Source: Planctomycetota bacterium
Lineage (GTDB): Bacteria > Planctomycetota > Phycisphaerae > Sedimentisphaerales > Anaerohalosphaeraceae
NCBI GenBank assembly: GCA_021157685.1
Contig: JAGGWF010000035.1
Location: 1-33,155 of the forward strand
DNA: 33,155 nucleotides
Direction: 5' to 3'
Each line of letters begins with the position of its first letter. Position 1 is the stretch's first letter. Of this stretch, positions 31,057 through 33,155 are shown piece by piece. Made by a program: the position numbers and the translations under genes. The notes below the pieces were generated by a model, which worked only from the letters and a program-made list of their open reading frames with translations, did not search any database and was not told where the DNA came from.

Positions 31057-32973
31057 ATGAAAAATATCATACTGATACTCGCCCTGTTTATAAATGCTTG
31101 TGCTTTTTCGGAAAAAAATGACATCTACATTTATGATTTGACTTATACACTTGGTATTGATCTCAAAGATGCCAAACAGGTCAATAATACATGGGACCAT
31201 TGCCATGTCGTTTCTAGTTTACAAGGTATCGTAAACAGAGATCAGCCAAGATTGTATTTACGATATATAAATTCTCAAGATACGAATGTGAATATTGATG
31301 ACTTCTGGCTCGACAAGTATAAAAACCAGTGGTTATGTGGAAGAAACATAACCAAAATCAGTTCTCTGAAAAAGCTTGTCGAAAAATTTCGTGATTCTAT
31401 AAACGGTGTTGTTGTTTATGATCCAAATGTTCCGGCGACCAGTAATGTGGCTTCTACTGTGGCTGGCGTTAAAAATCTAATCGCCGTCAGATTTGATAAA
31501 TCCCCGAAAAGTGCTTTTAATATCCTTACTCTGGAATTGGATCTGCCTGTTAAAGTGTGGTTAGTCAACCCTGATGGGGGTTCAAAGTTTACGGGGGGCG
31601 GCCTGATCCCGGACACGAATCGGTATTCCACCGGTTCAGCCAAATGTGATGCTTACCTGTGGATGAAGGCAAATTATATCGACAAGGGATTGTGCGATTG
31701 CACGAATGCCGGTTATTACATCGACTACTATTGGACCAAGCATCCTGCGGCAGTAATAGAAAATCATCATACGCTGACAAATCACGATTATTTTATCAGC
31801 CAAAAAGGCTTCTTTTTTGACCTAAGTCCATGGGCAGATGAACCCGCAACAGATGATCCGACACAACGGCCAGGCACTGATCGAAATGTTCTGGAAGAAT
31901 TATTACTAAGCGCCTATCGACAAACCGAAGGCAAAAAAATGATCCATATCGGCGGATTCCCGCCTTGGGCATTTAAGTACACTGCACATGCGGGCAGCAG
32001 ACACGGCGATGTGGACTCGGAATGGGAATACACAGCTATCATAAGTACCTACAATGGATTTCAGGATGCTGACGCCATTGGCTACGGCGCCATGGCAAAC
32101 GCATCTTTCTGGCAGCATTTCCCGCTGAAAGACCAATACCCCCAGCAATGGGTCACGCATGAGGAACTCAGAAAACGCGGATACCTGACTGAGGATGGCA
32201 AGGTCGATTTTCAGGGTCGCGATTTCCTGATATTTTATGTTGGGGACTATGATTGTGCGGCATGGGTGTATCAGAAAACGCCAGCTATCTGGGACGATCC
32301 CAATAGGGGCAAGATTCCTTTGATGTGGTGCGTCAGCCCAATTATTGAAAAGCGCGCTCCAATGGCAATGGATTATATGCGAAGAACGGCGACACCCAAT
32401 GACTATTTCGCAGCTTCCGATAACGGCGCAGGTTATTTAAATCCGAGCATGCTGCAATACTCCCAACACCATTCAAATCTAAGATCTCTTTCAAATTTGC
32501 CGGGCGGCCTTACCATCTGGCAGGAACATTGCGATAAATACTATAAAAAATGGGGACTTACAATTACAGGTTTTGTGATTGATGGCTTTGCAGGAGGGAT
32601 GGGGAAGAAAGAACTGGATTGTTATGAAAAATTCAGTCCAAATGGCGTCGTTTGGCAAAAAGGAGCTATTTCCTATTTGCACAATAACCTGCCCGTTCTG
32701 AGAAGTGATTGGGACATTAATGATAAGGACCCCATTGAAGCCGCTAAAAAAGTCGTAAAGCGTGTCAATAAGCATCCGATACCCTTTCATTGGTTCCGCA
32801 ATATTTTGCAAACTCCTTCCTGGTATGTAGAGGTTAATGAGAATATAAAGAAAATCAATCCCCAAATAAAACTGCTGGATGCGCCAACTTTTTTTGAATT
32901 GTACAGGATATATCTAAAAAATAATCCTGATGCGGCGAATGGCAAGTATGGCTATTTTGAATCATTGTGGTAA
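31057..32973 (+). CDS. GxGYxYP-family secreted protein (putative glycoside hydrolase)
   Basis: A 638-residue protein with a short signal (MKNIILILALFINACAFS) whose INAC could also serve as a lipobox. The body matches the GxGYxYP family: an N-terminal domain with CHVVSSLQGIVNRDQPRLYLRY (about 49-70) and a C-terminal domain with DYDCAAWVYQ (about 397-406), PLMWCVSPII (about 421-430) and DNGAGYLNPSML (about 455-466). The naming motif here reads GAGYLNP, with Asn in place of its second Tyr. The family is predicted to be a glycoside hydrolase and is common in polysaccharide-utilisation regions, but its activity is poorly characterised. It follows the symporter by 88 bp with AAGGA before the start. 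Confidence 0.85.
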   Translation: MKNIILILALFINACAFSEKNDIYIYDLTYTLGIDLKDAKQVNNTWDHCHVVSSLQGIVNRDQPRLYLRYINSQDTNVNIDDFWLDKYKNQWLCGRNITKISSLKKLVEKFRDSINGVVVYDPNVPATSNVASTVAGVKNLIAVRFDKSPKSAFNILTLELDLPVKVWLVNPDGGSKFTGGGLIPDTNRYSTGSAKCDAYLWMKANYIDKGLCDCTNAGYYIDYYWTKHPAAVIENHHTLTNHDYFISQKGFFFDLSPWADEPATDDPTQRPGTDRNVLEELLLSAYRQTEGKKMIHIGGFPPWAFKYTAHAGSRHGDVDSEWEYTAIISTYNGFQDADAIGYGAMANASFWQHFPLKDQYPQQWVTHEELRKRGYLTEDGKVDFQGRDFLIFYVGDYDCAAWVYQKTPAIWDDPNRGKIPLMWCVSPIIEKRAPMAMDYMRRTATPNDYFAASDNGAGYLNPSMLQYSQHHSNLRSLSNLPGGLTIWQEHCDKYYKKWGLTITGFVIDGFAGGMGKKELDCYEKFSPNGVVWQKGAISYLHNNLPVLRSDWDINDKDPIEAAKKVVKRVNKHPIPFHWFRNILQTPSWYVEVNENIKKINPQIKLLDAPTFFELYRIYLKNNPDAANGKYGYFESLW

Positions 32974-33024
32974 ATTTTCACGGTTGAATTCTAACTAAAA
33001 GTATATAGTGAAAAGGAATGAAAC

Positions 33025-33155
33025 ATGAAAAAACCAACACTGGTATATGTTTTTTTAATTTCAACCATATTTGTGACATCCGGTTGTTCAAAATCCATAA
33101 GTTACACCGATGTCCTGAATCGTCTTATTGATCTTGAGCATCTTTCAACAGTTCC
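33025..33155 (+). CDS. Lipoprotein, probable second GH172 (DUF2961) enzyme, 5' part only
   Basis: Only 43 residues are visible before the window edge. The start MKKPTLVYVFLISTIFVTSGCSK is a lipoprotein-type signal (Cys at 21), with AAGGAA ahead of the ATG. The mature start SISYTDVLNRLIDLEHLSTV resembles the opening of many DUF2961/GH172 proteins, where a D-L-x-R-L-x-D-L-x-x-L segment precedes the first strand. The family call rests on that short segment alone. It lies 51 bp after the GxGYxYP gene and would be part of the same unit. Confidence 0.6.
   Translation, partial: MKKPTLVYVFLISTIFVTSGCSKSISYTDVLNRLIDLEHLSTV

Overview
The window reads as one large carbohydrate-utilisation locus from a moderately AT-rich Gram-negative-type bacterium. 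The mix of families is the kind I associate with PVC-group glycan degraders (Planctomycetota such as Phycisphaerae, or Lentisphaerota/Kiritimatiellota): GH172/DUF2961, DUF4432, GxGYxYP, several uroporphyrinogen-decarboxylase-like proteins, large SSS symporters and secreted enzymes with lipoprotein or Sec signals. That placement is inferred from family content only; there is no rRNA or marker gene here.

Layout. About 25 kb (1-25230) is read from the minus strand and the last 8 kb from the plus strand, diverging at an intergenic control region (25231-25727). Going leftwards along the minus strand: a GH38-like alpha-mannosidase homologue (22384-25230); a deletion scar holding the start of a lost PfkB kinase and a tail resembling a glycosidase C-terminus (22077-22272); an SSS symporter, a UroD-like protein and a secreted beta-helix protein (17613-22067); a control region rich in palindromes (17260-17612); a PfkB kinase with an IS200/IS605 transposase remnant at its 3' end (15837-17259); a secreted metallo-beta-lactamase-fold hydrolase, a second UroD-like protein and a lipoprotein esterase (12649-15812); two tandem, mutually related large secreted proteins of no family I recognise (7008-12363); then a tight sugar-metabolism operon of an unknown 316-residue protein, PfkB kinase, zinc dehydrogenase, DUF4432 epimerase-like protein, LacC/FruK-type kinase and a partial GH172 enzyme (1-6778). 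On the plus strand: a GntR-LacI hybrid regulator, a GH2 beta-mannosidase, a second SSS symporter closely similar to the first, a GxGYxYP protein and the start of a probable second GH172 lipoprotein cut by the window edge.

How the genes may work together. Exported enzymes would cut a mannose-containing or related glycan, the two symporters would import the products, the cytoplasmic GH2 and GH38-like proteins would finish hydrolysis, and the kinase/dehydrogenase/epimerase/second-kinase operon would convert the released sugar into a ketose bisphosphate-like intermediate. The regulator probably senses the sugar; a perfect 16-bp palindrome lies inside the spacer of the divergent promoter in front of the GH38-like gene. 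The window also shows recent remodelling: two separate PfkB gene relics, a chimeric scar and a transposase stump.

The points most worth following up are the GH38-like enzyme without the expected nucleophile, the two large secreted paralogues, the unknown protein heading the sugar operon, the palindromic control regions, and 8-9 nt G/C homopolymers in both symporters and the regulator.
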